From: an uncultured Clostridia bacterium | GTDB taxonomy: Bacteria; Bacillota; Clostridia; Christensenellales; Borkfalkiaceae | Direction: 5' to 3' | Assembly: GCA_947627665.1 (NCBI GenBank) | Contig: CANQWX010000005.1 | Location: forward strand, 1-64,000 | Length of the DNA stretch: 64,000 nucleotides | Part shown: in pieces, positions 1 through 6,836 of the stretch | How the letters are laid out: each line of letters starts with the position of its first letter | Numbering within the stretch: the stretch's first letter is position 1 | Translations under genes and position numbers: made by a program | Notes under the pieces: generated by a model | Seen by the model: the letters and a program-made list of their open reading frames with translations, nothing else | The model's database searches: none | What the model was told of the DNA's origin: nothing

Positions 1-2
1 TT

Positions 3-353
3 ACGCCCCGTAAAAAGGGGAGCAAATGGACAGAACTAAACAAGGAGCGAGTTCGCAGATTAGAAGCTTTAGGTCTTGTGACTGATGCGGGAAGAGTAGT
101 TCTCCCTACTATGGGAATTCGCAGTTTTCATATTGATCCTGACATTAAGACGGCGTTGAAGGCTGCGCAGGCGTGGTCAAAGTTCAAATCATTTCCTCCC
201 TTATACCAAAGGGTGCGAACGGGAAATATCGCCTTCTATAAGTAACGAAACCCAGAGATGTACGACAAAATGTTGGCACACTTAATCGTGGAGACCAAAC
301 AAGGTAAAATGTTCGGCGAATGGAATGACTATGGCAGACTGTTAGATTATTAA
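3..353 (+). pseudogene. YdeI/OmpD-associated family protein, 5'-partial, internal stop
   Basis: Frame 3 encodes a C-terminal piece of a YdeI/OmpD-associated family protein: TPRKKGSKWTELNKERV, then FPPLYQRVRTGNIAFYK, then a TAA at 243-245, and the same frame continues as RNPEMYDKMLAHLIVETKQG to a TAA at 351-353. Similarity continues on both sides of the stop without a frame change, so this is a single-base nonsense change and not a natural end. The N-terminus lies outside the window. Family members are small cytoplasmic proteins of poorly defined role. Alternatives are a sequencing error or readthrough. I am confident of the family by recall of its conserved C-terminus, less so that the gene is dead. 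Confidence 0.75.
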
Positions 354-378
354 ACTTCAATTTAGTGAAATATAATAG

Positions 379-404
379 GCGAGGGCGGTTTGTCCTCGCT
401 TTTT
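379..404 (+). terminator. Rho-independent terminator
   Basis: GCGAGG and CCTCGC form a stem around a short loop and are followed by TTTTT. It lies about 25 bases after the YdeI-family stop codon, so it ends that transcript. Confidence 0.75.
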
Positions 405-410
405 GCATAG

Positions 411-448
411 AAAAAGACCAACCTAACTCGGTTCGAATCAGGTTGGTC
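411..448 (-). terminator. Terminator on the minus strand
   Basis: GACCAACCT pairs with AGGTTGGTC (9 bp). Read on the minus strand the stem is followed by a TTTTT run (the AAAAA at 411-415), which suits the end of the leftward toxin-antitoxin transcript. The loop holds GGTTCGAATC, which resembles a tRNA T-arm, but no tRNA can be folded here. Confidence 0.6.
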
Positions 449-496
449 GTGGTGCCGTGCCGAAGGGGATGATGACCCCGCCCGCCTTCTGTTTAC

Positions 497-524
497 AAAA
501 GAGATCCCCGAGAAGGTCGGGGAT
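497..524 (-). terminator. Terminator of the toxin-antitoxin operon
   Basis: ATCCCCGA and TCGGGGAT form an 8-bp stem just downstream of the toxin stop codon. On the minus strand it is followed by CTCTTTTG, a short T-run. It may act together with the second hairpin further on. Confidence 0.55.
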
Positions 525-536
525 AAGACAGATGAT

Positions 537-857
537 CTATTCTAAATTCAAATGTTGGATGTAGTCGGTCCGCCCGTATCGGATGCGCAAAACATAGACA
601 ACGCCCTGCGGCTCGTCAACGCGGTAGAATACGAGAAACTCATCCACTATCAAACGCCGCACCGCATAATCCGGCATACAGGAGAGCTTCACCTTTGCAC
701 CTGAAAACGGAAATTCTTCAAGCCGTCCGATGGCGTCTAAAACGTGCGAAACAAACGCACGCGAGGCATCAGGCGCATAAAGCGTTTCGCGGATATAGTC
801 TGCCGCTTCGTCCAGATCGAGGAGCGCGCGGGGCGCAACGATGATGTTATAAGCCAT
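537..857 (-). CDS. RelE/ParE-type toxin
   Basis: A 106-residue protein beginning MAYNIIVAPRALLDLDEAADYI, with the helix-rich start and the C-terminal beta strand FLVFYRVDE...VLRIRYGRTDY typical of the RelE/ParE toxin superfamily. Such toxins either cleave ribosome-bound mRNA (RelE) or poison gyrase (ParE); the sequence does not decide which, though the YxxxRxDY-like tail resembles ParE/YoeB relatives. The ATG at 857 is chosen over the longer ORF because it makes the usual short overlap (11 nt) with the antitoxin gene upstream. Translation is probably coupled to the antitoxin. Confidence 0.85.
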   Translation of the reverse strand: MAYNIIVAPRALLDLDEAADYIRETLYAPDASRAFVSHVLDAIGRLEEFPFSGAKVKLSCMPDYAVRRLIVDEFLVFYRVDEPQGVVYVLRIRYGRTDYIQHLNLE

Positions 858-1107
858 ATTTCGTCCGCGTCCTCTGCGCAAAGTCCTTAAAAGTCATGCC
901 CTCGCCGCGTTTGATCGAATCTTCCGCTTCTTTCAGCTCCTTACAAAGCTGCGTTTCGGCGAAAGTGCGGTTATACACTTCCATGCTCATAAGGACCATA
1001 TCCCCATAGCCGTTTTTGGTGATAAAGATCGGTTCATCGGAAGCATTGCACCGTTCCGAAATCGCCGTGGTGTTCTTCAAGTCCCGTATGGGAATGATCT
1101 GTGCCAT
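847..1107 (-). CDS. Phd/YefM-family antitoxin
   Basis: An 86-residue protein starting MAQIIPIRDLKNTTAISERC, the signature N-terminus of Phd/YefM antitoxins, with the middle segment PIFITKNGYGDMVLMSMEVY that forms the DNA-binding fold, followed by a charged C-terminal arm that would wrap the toxin. It neutralises the RelE/ParE-type toxin encoded immediately downstream and normally represses its own operon. A clear GGGAGGG ribosome site lies just before the ATG. Between the promoter and the gene there is an inverted repeat (TATAAT-N8-ATTATA) that could be the operator. Confidence 0.9.
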   Translation of the reverse strand: MAQIIPIRDLKNTTAISERCNASDEPIFITKNGYGDMVLMSMEVYNRTFAETQLCKELKEAEDSIKRGEGMTFKDFAQRTRTKYGL

Positions 1108-1134
1108 ATTTCCCTCCCGATATAATGTGGGATA

Positions 1135-1163
1135 ATTATACCACAGTTTATGCGGGAAGTCAA
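1135..1163 (-). promoter_or_regulatory. Promoter and candidate operator of the toxin-antitoxin operon
   Basis: On the minus strand TTGACT (1163-1158), 17 bases, TATAAT (1140-1135): a near-perfect housekeeping promoter pointing into the antitoxin gene. The -10 element is one arm of the perfect inverted repeat TATAAT-N8-ATTATA (1121-1140), a good place for antitoxin-mediated autorepression. Confidence 0.75.
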
Positions 1164-1311
1164 GGAAATGCAGAAAGAAAATATGCCGATCGTTGGCGCA
1201 TTCTCAAATAACTGCCTTGGCAGGACCAACCGCCGCCTGTTATGTGCAAAACGAAAAAGATTTGTGATTTCCCATAACCTACCGACATTTTTACATTTTC
1301 TATTGAATCAA
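1164..1311. other. Intergenic region between divergent promoters
   Basis: This part of the gap between the leftward antitoxin promoter and the rightward polysaccharide promoter holds only the short open frame 1150-1332, which has no ribosome site and composition unlike its neighbours. I see no other feature. Confidence 0.5.
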
Positions 1312-1340
1312 TTGACATTTCCATATATATAGGTTATAAT
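1312..1340 (+). promoter_or_regulatory. Perfect consensus promoter of the polysaccharide operon
   Basis: TTGACA (1312-1317), 17 bases, TATAAT (1335-1340) matches the vegetative sigma consensus exactly. Transcription would start near 1347, leaving an untranslated leader of about 114 nt before the first phosphoglycosyl transferase. Confidence 0.9.
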
Positions 1341-1356
1341 TGTTTCCAAAGAACGT

Positions 1357-1417
1357 AGGTTTTTCCTGTTCCGGCAAGATCATCTAAAACTACCAGAAGG
1401 GACAGACCTGCATTTTT
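1357..1417 (+). promoter_or_regulatory. Leader hairpin, possible attenuator
   Basis: CTGTTCC (1366-1372) pairs with GGGACAG (1399-1405), and the flanking AGGT and ACCT extend the stem across a bulge. A TTTTT run follows at 1413-1417. The geometry is that of a weak intrinsic terminator inside the leader of a long polysaccharide operon, where antitermination is a common control in Clostridia. The loop is long (26 nt), so this is tentative. Confidence 0.4.
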
Positions 1418-1460
1418 ATTCGCCCCGATCGGCACAACATGCGCGCCAAGGAGAAAATTC

Positions 1461-2231
1461 ATGTCGGATGAAGAGCAAGAGGATGTAATATCCGAAAACG
1501 GAAAACCCGTTCCGCACGGAAAACGGGGCTTCCGCTACGGCTGTTACCTCTTCGTAAAGCGCCTCTTCGACATTCTCTCCTCGGGCCTTTTTTTACTTTT
1601 GTTCGGCTGGCTGATCCTGCTGCTGATCCTGATCAAGTGGCTGGAGGACTTCCACAATCCCATCTATGCGTCCAAGCGGGTGGGGAAAAACGGCAAGATC
1701 TTCCGCTTCTACAAGATCCGCTCGATGTGCCCGCATGCGGAGGAAATGAAACAGAAACTCATCGAAGCGGGGCTGAACGAAGCGGACCCGCCCGCCTTCA
1801 AGATGAAGAACGATCCGCGCATCACGCGGGTGGGGCGGGTGTACCGAAAGCTGTCTTTGGACGAGCTGCCGCAGCTCTGGAACATCTTCATCGGCAATAT
1901 GAGCGTGGTCGGTCCCCGTCCGCCGCTGCCGTCCGAAGTGGCGCAGTATACCGAATACCAAAGACACCGCTTGGATGTAAAAGGCGGCCTGCTCTGCCTT
2001 TGGCAGATCAAAAAAAACCGCAACGCGCTCTCGTTCGACGAATGGGTCGCCCTCGACCTCGAGTACATCGAAAAGCGCAGCCTTTGGCTCGACATCAAGA
2101 TCATATCCCGCGCAGTATTCAATATAGTTAGCGGGGGGGGGGGAGAACATGTAGCTTCCCTTCCCGCAAAAACCGTAGAACCCATATTCTTCCTGCGGAG
2201 GCAAGCAGCTAATGCCGGCGCGGGTGTGTAA
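1461..2231 (+). CDS. Undecaprenyl-phosphate sugar phosphotransferase (first copy)
   Basis: A 256-residue Bac_transf-family (PF02397) enzyme that transfers a sugar-1-phosphate from a nucleotide sugar to undecaprenyl phosphate to start repeat-unit assembly at the inner face of the membrane. Seen: the N-terminal membrane segment after FVKRLFDILSSG (residues about 31-55), the KRVGKNGKIFRFYKIRSM block, LSLDELPQLWNIFIGNMS and VVGPRPPLP. Residues after about 228 come from reading through an 11-G tract; with 10 Gs the protein would end at SGGGENM, closer to the usual family end. The 3' end overlaps the next, paralogous gene by 20 nt. It is the first gene after the operon promoter, with GGAG upstream of the ATG. 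Confidence 0.9.
   Translation: MSDEEQEDVISENGKPVPHGKRGFRYGCYLFVKRLFDILSSGLFLLLFGWLILLLILIKWLEDFHNPIYASKRVGKNGKIFRFYKIRSMCPHAEEMKQKLIEAGLNEADPPAFKMKNDPRITRVGRVYRKLSLDELPQLWNIFIGNMSVVGPRPPLPSEVAQYTEYQRHRLDVKGGLLCLWQIKKNRNALSFDEWVALDLEYIEKRSLWLDIKIISRAVFNIVSGGGGEHVASLPAKTVEPIFFLRRQAANAGAGV
2133..2143 (+). repeat. Homopolymer tract of 11 G
   Basis: Eleven consecutive G residues lie inside the last codons of the first phosphoglycosyl transferase. Loss of one G puts a TAG at 2150-2152 in frame; with 11 the frame stays open to 2231 and overlaps the next gene. This is a candidate slippage site, or an assembly ambiguity. Confidence 0.85.
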
Positions 2232-2880
2232 GGGGGAAACGGGCGGGAAAAGAGGTTTCCGCTACCGCTGCTATCTGTTCGTGAAGCGGGCATTCGATAT
2301 ATGTTCTTCGGGGCTGGTACTTCTGTTGCTTTCGTGGCTCTACCTGATCCTTGCCGTTGTTGTCAAATGCAGCGACGGAGGTCCCGTCTTTTACCGCCAC
2401 AAGCGCGTGGGGAAGGGGGGAAAGGAGATCCTGCTCCCCAAGTTCCGCAGCATGAAGCCGAATGCCGATCGCTTAGAGGACATGCTCACGCCCGAACAGC
2501 TCGGGCAGTACCGCAGGGAATACAAGATGGACGACGATCCGCGCGTCACCAAACTCGGACGTTTTCTGCGGCGGACGAGCCTTGACGAACTTCCCAACGT
2601 CTGGGCGATCTTCACGGGTCGCATCTCGGTGATCGGACCCCGCCCGCTCATGCGGGAAGAAGTGGAGGAAAAGTACGGCAAAGACGCGGACAAGCTCCTC
2701 TCCGTCAAACCGGGCATGATCGGCTGGTGGGCGGCAAACGGCAGGAGCAACGCCACTTACGAAAGCGGCGCACGGCAAAAGCTCGAGCTTTATTATGTCG
2801 ACCACTGTTCGTGCCTGCTCGATCTCAAAATTATTTTCAAGACCGTCGTCTGCGTGTTCAAGCGCACGGGGGCAAAGTGA
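2212..2880 (+). CDS. Undecaprenyl-phosphate sugar phosphotransferase (second copy)
   Basis: A 222-residue paralogue of the preceding protein: both carry KRGFRY.CYLFVKRAFDI.SSG at the N-terminus, then the KRVGKGG, TSLDELPNVW and VIGPRPLM blocks of the Bac_transf family. It has the single N-terminal membrane segment of monotopic phosphoglycosyl transferases and ends, as is normal, soon after LDLKIIFKTV. The start ATG has GGAGG 11 nt upstream and lies inside the 3' end of the first copy, so translation may be coupled when the G-tract has 11 residues. The two enzymes may load different sugars; which ones cannot be read from the sequence. Confidence 0.9.
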   Translation: MPARVCKGETGGKRGFRYRCYLFVKRAFDICSSGLVLLLLSWLYLILAVVVKCSDGGPVFYRHKRVGKGGKEILLPKFRSMKPNADRLEDMLTPEQLGQYRREYKMDDDPRVTKLGRFLRRTSLDELPNVWAIFTGRISVIGPRPLMREEVEEKYGKDADKLLSVKPGMIGWWAANGRSNATYESGARQKLELYYVDHCSCLLDLKIIFKTVVCVFKRTGAK

Positions 2881-2885
2881 TCCAT

Positions 2886-4010
2886 ATGAAAGTTTTAACG
2901 TTTTGCGGCTATTATTTCCCGCATGTAGGGGGAATAGAACAGGTAGCGCGGGATTGTATCAACGCGCTCGCGGGGGAATGCGAGCAACGCGTGATCTGCT
3001 TCAACCACGAAAAGGGGAACGCAACCGATGAGGAGGACGGTGTACAAATTGTCCGCGCGGGGTGCTTTGCAAAAGTCGCTTCCCAGCAGCTTTCCTTCGG
3101 CTTTTACGGACTGTTGAAAAAGCAGTTCCGTGAATTTATGCCCGACGTTGTGCTCTTCCATTTCCCGAATCCCTTTGCGGCGCACTATCTTTTGAAACTT
3201 CTCAAAAAATATCCGCGCTGCAAGCTGGTGGTGTATTGGCATCTCGACATCACAAAGCAAAAACTTCTCGGGAAATTTTTCGGCGGACAGACGAAGCGGC
3301 TTTTACGGCGCGCTTCGAAAGTGGTCGCCACAAGCCCAAATTATATCGAAGGCAGTAAATTCCTGCCCGCCTTCCGCACGAAATGCACCGTCGTGCCCAA
3401 TTGCGCCAACAGCGAACGCATCACCGTTTCCGAAAGCAACCTGAGGGAAGCCGCGCGGATCCGCGAAGAGAACAAGGGAAAGACTATTTTATTTGCGCTC
3501 GGGCGGCATGTTCCCTATAAGGGGCTTGAATACCTGATCCGCGCTTCCAAACTGCTCGGGGACGGCTATCAAATCTTTATCGGAGGGGAGGGGGAGCTTA
3601 CCCCACGCCTCAAAGCGCTCGCCGAAGGTGATGAAAAAGTCGTCTTTTTGGGCAGGATCGGCGACGAAGCGCGCAAGGCGTACACCCTTGCCTGCGACAT
3701 CTTCTGCTTCCCTTCCGTGACAAAAAACGAGGCGTTCGGCCTTGCCCTTGCCGAAGCCATGGCGCTCAAAAAGCCCGCCGTCACCTTTACCATCGAGGGA
3801 AGCGGCGTCAATTATGTATCGCTCAACGGCGTCACGGGGATCGAAGTGGCAAACGCCGACGTTCCCGCCTACGCAAAGGCGATCGAAACGCTCGCGGGTG
3901 ACCCGCCGCTGCGCGAACAATACGGAAACGCCGCCCGCGAGAGGGTGGAAACCCTCTTCAGCGAGCCGGTGTTCCGTGAAAATATCCGCTCGCTCTTCCA
4001 AGAGATCTGA
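2886..4010 (+). CDS. Glycosyltransferase family 4 protein
   Basis: A 374-residue GT-B fold enzyme starting MKVLTFCGYYFPHVGGIEQV, whose HVGGIE loop is typical of GT4 acceptor domains. The C-terminal half carries FALGRHVPYKGLEYLI and the EX7E nucleotide-sugar motif NEAFGLALAEAM. It adds a sugar from a nucleotide donor, retaining its configuration, onto the lipid-linked repeat unit in the cytoplasm. The ORF track begins earlier (2727), inside the previous gene; the ATG at 2886, 5 nt after the upstream stop, gives the family-typical N-terminus. Donor and acceptor unknown. Confidence 0.9.
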   Translation: MKVLTFCGYYFPHVGGIEQVARDCINALAGECEQRVICFNHEKGNATDEEDGVQIVRAGCFAKVASQQLSFGFYGLLKKQFREFMPDVVLFHFPNPFAAHYLLKLLKKYPRCKLVVYWHLDITKQKLLGKFFGGQTKRLLRRASKVVATSPNYIEGSKFLPAFRTKCTVVPNCANSERITVSESNLREAARIREENKGKTILFALGRHVPYKGLEYLIRASKLLGDGYQIFIGGEGELTPRLKALAEGDEKVVFLGRIGDEARKAYTLACDIFCFPSVTKNEAFGLALAEAMALKKPAVTFTIEGSGVNYVSLNGVTGIEVANADVPAYAKAIETLAGDPPLREQYGNAARERVETLFSEPVFRENIRSLFQEI

Positions 4011-4041
4011 GCGCCGGAAATCCATGGATGAGGAAAAAGAG

Positions 4042-5109
4042 ATGAAAACCTTCGGGATCATAATGGCAGGCGGAGGAGGCGAACGCTTCTGGCCGCTGTC
4101 GAGAAGAGAAAGACCCAAGCAGCTACTGAACCTGAGCGGGAAGGAGGTCATGGTCAACGAGGCGATCGACAGATTGACCCATGTCTGCGCGCGCGCGGAT
4201 ATCCGCGTGGTCACGAACGCGCATCAGCTGAAGGCCATGCGCAGCGCCATTTCCAAGCGGCTCAAAGAGGAACAGATCCTCGCCGAGCCTGCTGCAAGAA
4301 ATACCGTTGCCTGCATCGGCTACGCGGCGATGGAGATCGTCAAGAAAAACGGCGGGGACGGCATCATGGTCATCACGCCCTCCGACGCCTACATCAAGGA
4401 CACCGAAACTTTTTCGAAAGTTTTGCAGACGGCGATCGACACCGCGGAGAAAAAGAACTGCCTCGTAACGGTCGGGATCACGCCCACCTTCCCCGCAACG
4501 GGCTACGGCTACATCCACTTCCGCAAGGAGGGCGGCCCCGCGAAGCAGGTGCTCCGCTTTGTGGAGAAGCCCCCGCTCAAACGCGCCAAGAGATATGTGG
4601 CGAGCGAGGATTACGTCTGGAACAGCGGCATGTTCATCTGGAAGGCCTCCGTGATCCTCGAAAAATACAAGAAATTCATCCCCGACGTCTATGAACTGCT
4701 CTGCCGAATCGGCGACGCCATGAATACGCCCGAGGAAAAGACGGTGTTGGAGGAGCTGTATCCTCTGATCCGCTCCGTTTCCATCGACTATGCCATCATG
4801 GAAAAGAGCAAGGATATCTTCGTCCTGCCGAGCGAATTCGGTTGGAGCGACGTCGGTAGCTGGGATATGCTCTCCAAACTCTACGGAGAGGACGCCAACG
4901 GCAACGTGGTCGTCAGCGACTTTATCGGCGAGGATACCCACAATTCCGTCATCTATGCCAAAAAGAAGTTCGTCGCCACCGTCGGGCTGAAAAACGTCAT
5001 CATCGTAGATACGCCCGACGCGCTCCTCGTCTGCGCCAAGGACCGCGCGCAGGAGGTCAAAAAAATCGTAGAAGATCTTCGTACGCAGGGAAGAGAGGAG
5101 CTGCTTTGA
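4042..5109 (+). CDS. manC: Mannose-1-phosphate guanylyltransferase
   Basis: Makes GDP-mannose from mannose-1-phosphate and GTP. A 355-residue protein whose start MKTFGIIMAGGGGERFWPLS.RERPKQ is the nucleotidyltransferase signature; ITPSDAYI, VRFVEKP-like VLRFVEKPPLKRA and WNSGMFIW follow, as in ManC/RfbM enzymes. It lacks the C-terminal isomerase domain of bifunctional enzymes. I chose the ATG at 4042 because GAGG sits 8 nt upstream; the in-frame ATG at 4024 would add MDEEKE. The stop codon overlaps the start of the phosphohexomutase (TGATG), which supplies its substrate, so the two act in one pathway. Confidence 0.92.
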   Translation: MKTFGIIMAGGGGERFWPLSRRERPKQLLNLSGKEVMVNEAIDRLTHVCARADIRVVTNAHQLKAMRSAISKRLKEEQILAEPAARNTVACIGYAAMEIVKKNGGDGIMVITPSDAYIKDTETFSKVLQTAIDTAEKKNCLVTVGITPTFPATGYGYIHFRKEGGPAKQVLRFVEKPPLKRAKRYVASEDYVWNSGMFIWKASVILEKYKKFIPDVYELLCRIGDAMNTPEEKTVLEELYPLIRSVSIDYAIMEKSKDIFVLPSEFGWSDVGSWDMLSKLYGEDANGNVVVSDFIGEDTHNSVIYAKKKFVATVGLKNVIIVDTPDALLVCAKDRAQEVKKIVEDLRTQGREELL

Positions 5110-6821
5110 TGAACCCAGAATACGAGCGCTGGACAAAACCTCCCTTCGACGAGGAGACCCGCCGCGAACTGCTTGCGCTCACCGACGAAAAGGAGATCGA
5201 GGACCGCTTCTACAAAAACCTCTCCTTCGGCACGGGAGGTCTGCGCGGCATCCTCGGCGCGGGCACCAACCGCATGAACCTCTATACCGTCGGGAAAGCT
5301 TCGCAGGGGCTGGCGGATTTCGTCAACGCCCGGACAAAGGACGGCAGCATCGTCATCGCCTATGACAGCCGCCACGGTTCGCGGGAATTTGCTCTCGCCT
5401 CCGCGCTGATCTTTGCGGCGAACGGCATCAAAGCGTATCTTTTCGAACAACTCCGCCCGACCCCCGAGCTATCTTTTGCCGTGCGTCTGTTGCAGGCAAC
5501 GGCGGGGATCGTTATCACGGCAAGCCACAATCCCCCCCAATATAACGGTTACAAGGTGTATTGGTCGGACGGCGGCCAGATCGTCCCGCCCTACGACATG
5601 GGCATCGCCGCCGCGATCGACGCCGTCGGCGACTATACAAACATCAAAAAGATCGGCGAGGAAGAAGCAAAACGGCGCGGTCTGCTCGAGGTGATCGGGC
5701 AAGAAATAGACGACGCCTACATCGCCGCGCTGAAATCGCTCTCGCTGGAACCCGAAGCCATCGCCAAGTGCGCGAGGGAGCTAAAGATCGTCTATACTCC
5801 CTTGAACGGGACGGGGAACCTGCCCGTGCGGCGCATCTTGCGGGAACTGGGCTTCCGCCACGTCTACGTCGTCCCCGAACAGGAGGCGCCCGACGGGGAT
5901 TTCCCCACACTTGCCTACCCGAACCCCGAGGACCCCAAGGCGTTCGAATACGCGCTGCGGCTCGCAAAGGAGAAGGACGCCGACCTCGTGCTCGCCACCG
6001 ATCCCGACGCCGACCGTTTGGGCGTTTACGCCAAGGACACCGTCACGGGGGAGTACATGCCGTTTACGGGCAATATGAGCGGTCTGCTCATCGCCGAATA
6101 CGTTCTCTCGCGCAGGGCTGCGAAGGGACTTCTGCCCAAGGAGGGGAAGGGCGCGCTCGTCACGACCATCGTGTCCTCCAAAATGGCTTACGAGATCGCC
6201 AAGCGGTACGATCTCACGGTCATCGAAGTGCTCACGGGATTTAAGTACATCGGCGAGCAGATCAAACTGCTCGAGGAAACGGGCGAACACACTTATGAGT
6301 TCGGCTATGAGGAGAGCTATGGCTGTCTTGTCGGCACGCACGCGCGGGACAAGGACGCCGTTGCCGCCGTTGCCATGCTCTGCGAAGCCGCGGCGTTTTA
6401 CCGTACGGAAGGGCGCACGCTTTGGGACCAAATGCAGACGATCTACCGCCAATACGGCTATTTCAAAGAGGGGCTGTGCGGCGTAACGCTCGGCGGCGCG
6501 GACGGGGCAAAGCGGATCGACCAAATGATATGCAAGCTCCGCGACTGCCCGCCCGAACAAATCGGCGGGGAAGCGGTAGTCGCCGTGCGCGACTACGAAT
6601 GCGGCCTCCGAAAAGAACTTGGCACGGGGGGCAGCAGCCCCTTGGAGCTGCCGAAGAGCAATGTGCTGTATTTCGAGCTGGAAAACGGCTGGTGCTGCGT
6701 GCGCCCGTCGGGCACGGAGCCGAAGATCAAATTTTACTACGGCGTGAAAGCCGACGACGGCGCCTCGGCGGCAGAAAAACTCGAAGATATCGGTTCGGCG
6801 CTCATGCAACTTGCCGTCTGA
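5109..6821 (+). CDS. Phospho-sugar mutase (phosphomannomutase/phosphoglucomutase)
   Basis: A 570-residue alpha-D-phosphohexomutase that interconverts hexose-6-phosphate and hexose-1-phosphate. The active-site serine loop ITASHNPPQYNGYKVYW, the metal loop ATDPDADRLG, the sugar loop FGYEESYG and the phosphate-binding RPSGTEPKIKFY are all present in order. The length matches the long PgcA/PGM2-like subfamily of Firmicutes, which starts with a segment like YERWTKPPFDEETR. Gene order after manC argues for mannose-1-phosphate supply, but glucose-1-phosphate is equally possible. A TTG three bases earlier (5106) is an alternative start; the ATG overlapping the manC stop is preferred. Confidence 0.92.
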   Translation: MNPEYERWTKPPFDEETRRELLALTDEKEIEDRFYKNLSFGTGGLRGILGAGTNRMNLYTVGKASQGLADFVNARTKDGSIVIAYDSRHGSREFALASALIFAANGIKAYLFEQLRPTPELSFAVRLLQATAGIVITASHNPPQYNGYKVYWSDGGQIVPPYDMGIAAAIDAVGDYTNIKKIGEEEAKRRGLLEVIGQEIDDAYIAALKSLSLEPEAIAKCARELKIVYTPLNGTGNLPVRRILRELGFRHVYVVPEQEAPDGDFPTLAYPNPEDPKAFEYALRLAKEKDADLVLATDPDADRLGVYAKDTVTGEYMPFTGNMSGLLIAEYVLSRRAAKGLLPKEGKGALVTTIVSSKMAYEIAKRYDLTVIEVLTGFKYIGEQIKLLEETGEHTYEFGYEESYGCLVGTHARDKDAVAAVAMLCEAAAFYRTEGRTLWDQMQTIYRQYGYFKEGLCGVTLGGADGAKRIDQMICKLRDCPPEQIGGEAVVAVRDYECGLRKELGTGGSSPLELPKSNVLYFELENGWCCVRPSGTEPKIKFYYGVKADDGASAAEKLEDIGSALMQLAV

Positions 6822-6836
6822 ATATAAGGGCGGGCG

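Noticed and set aside
416-448. tRNA-like T-arm sequence GGTTCGAATC
   Set aside because: No acceptor, D or anticodon stem can be formed around it; the flanking bases form a terminator hairpin instead.
1150-1332. 60-residue open frame between the toxin-antitoxin and polysaccharide operons
   Set aside because: It spans the antitoxin promoter and ends inside the polysaccharide promoter, has no ribosome site and no recognisable sequence.
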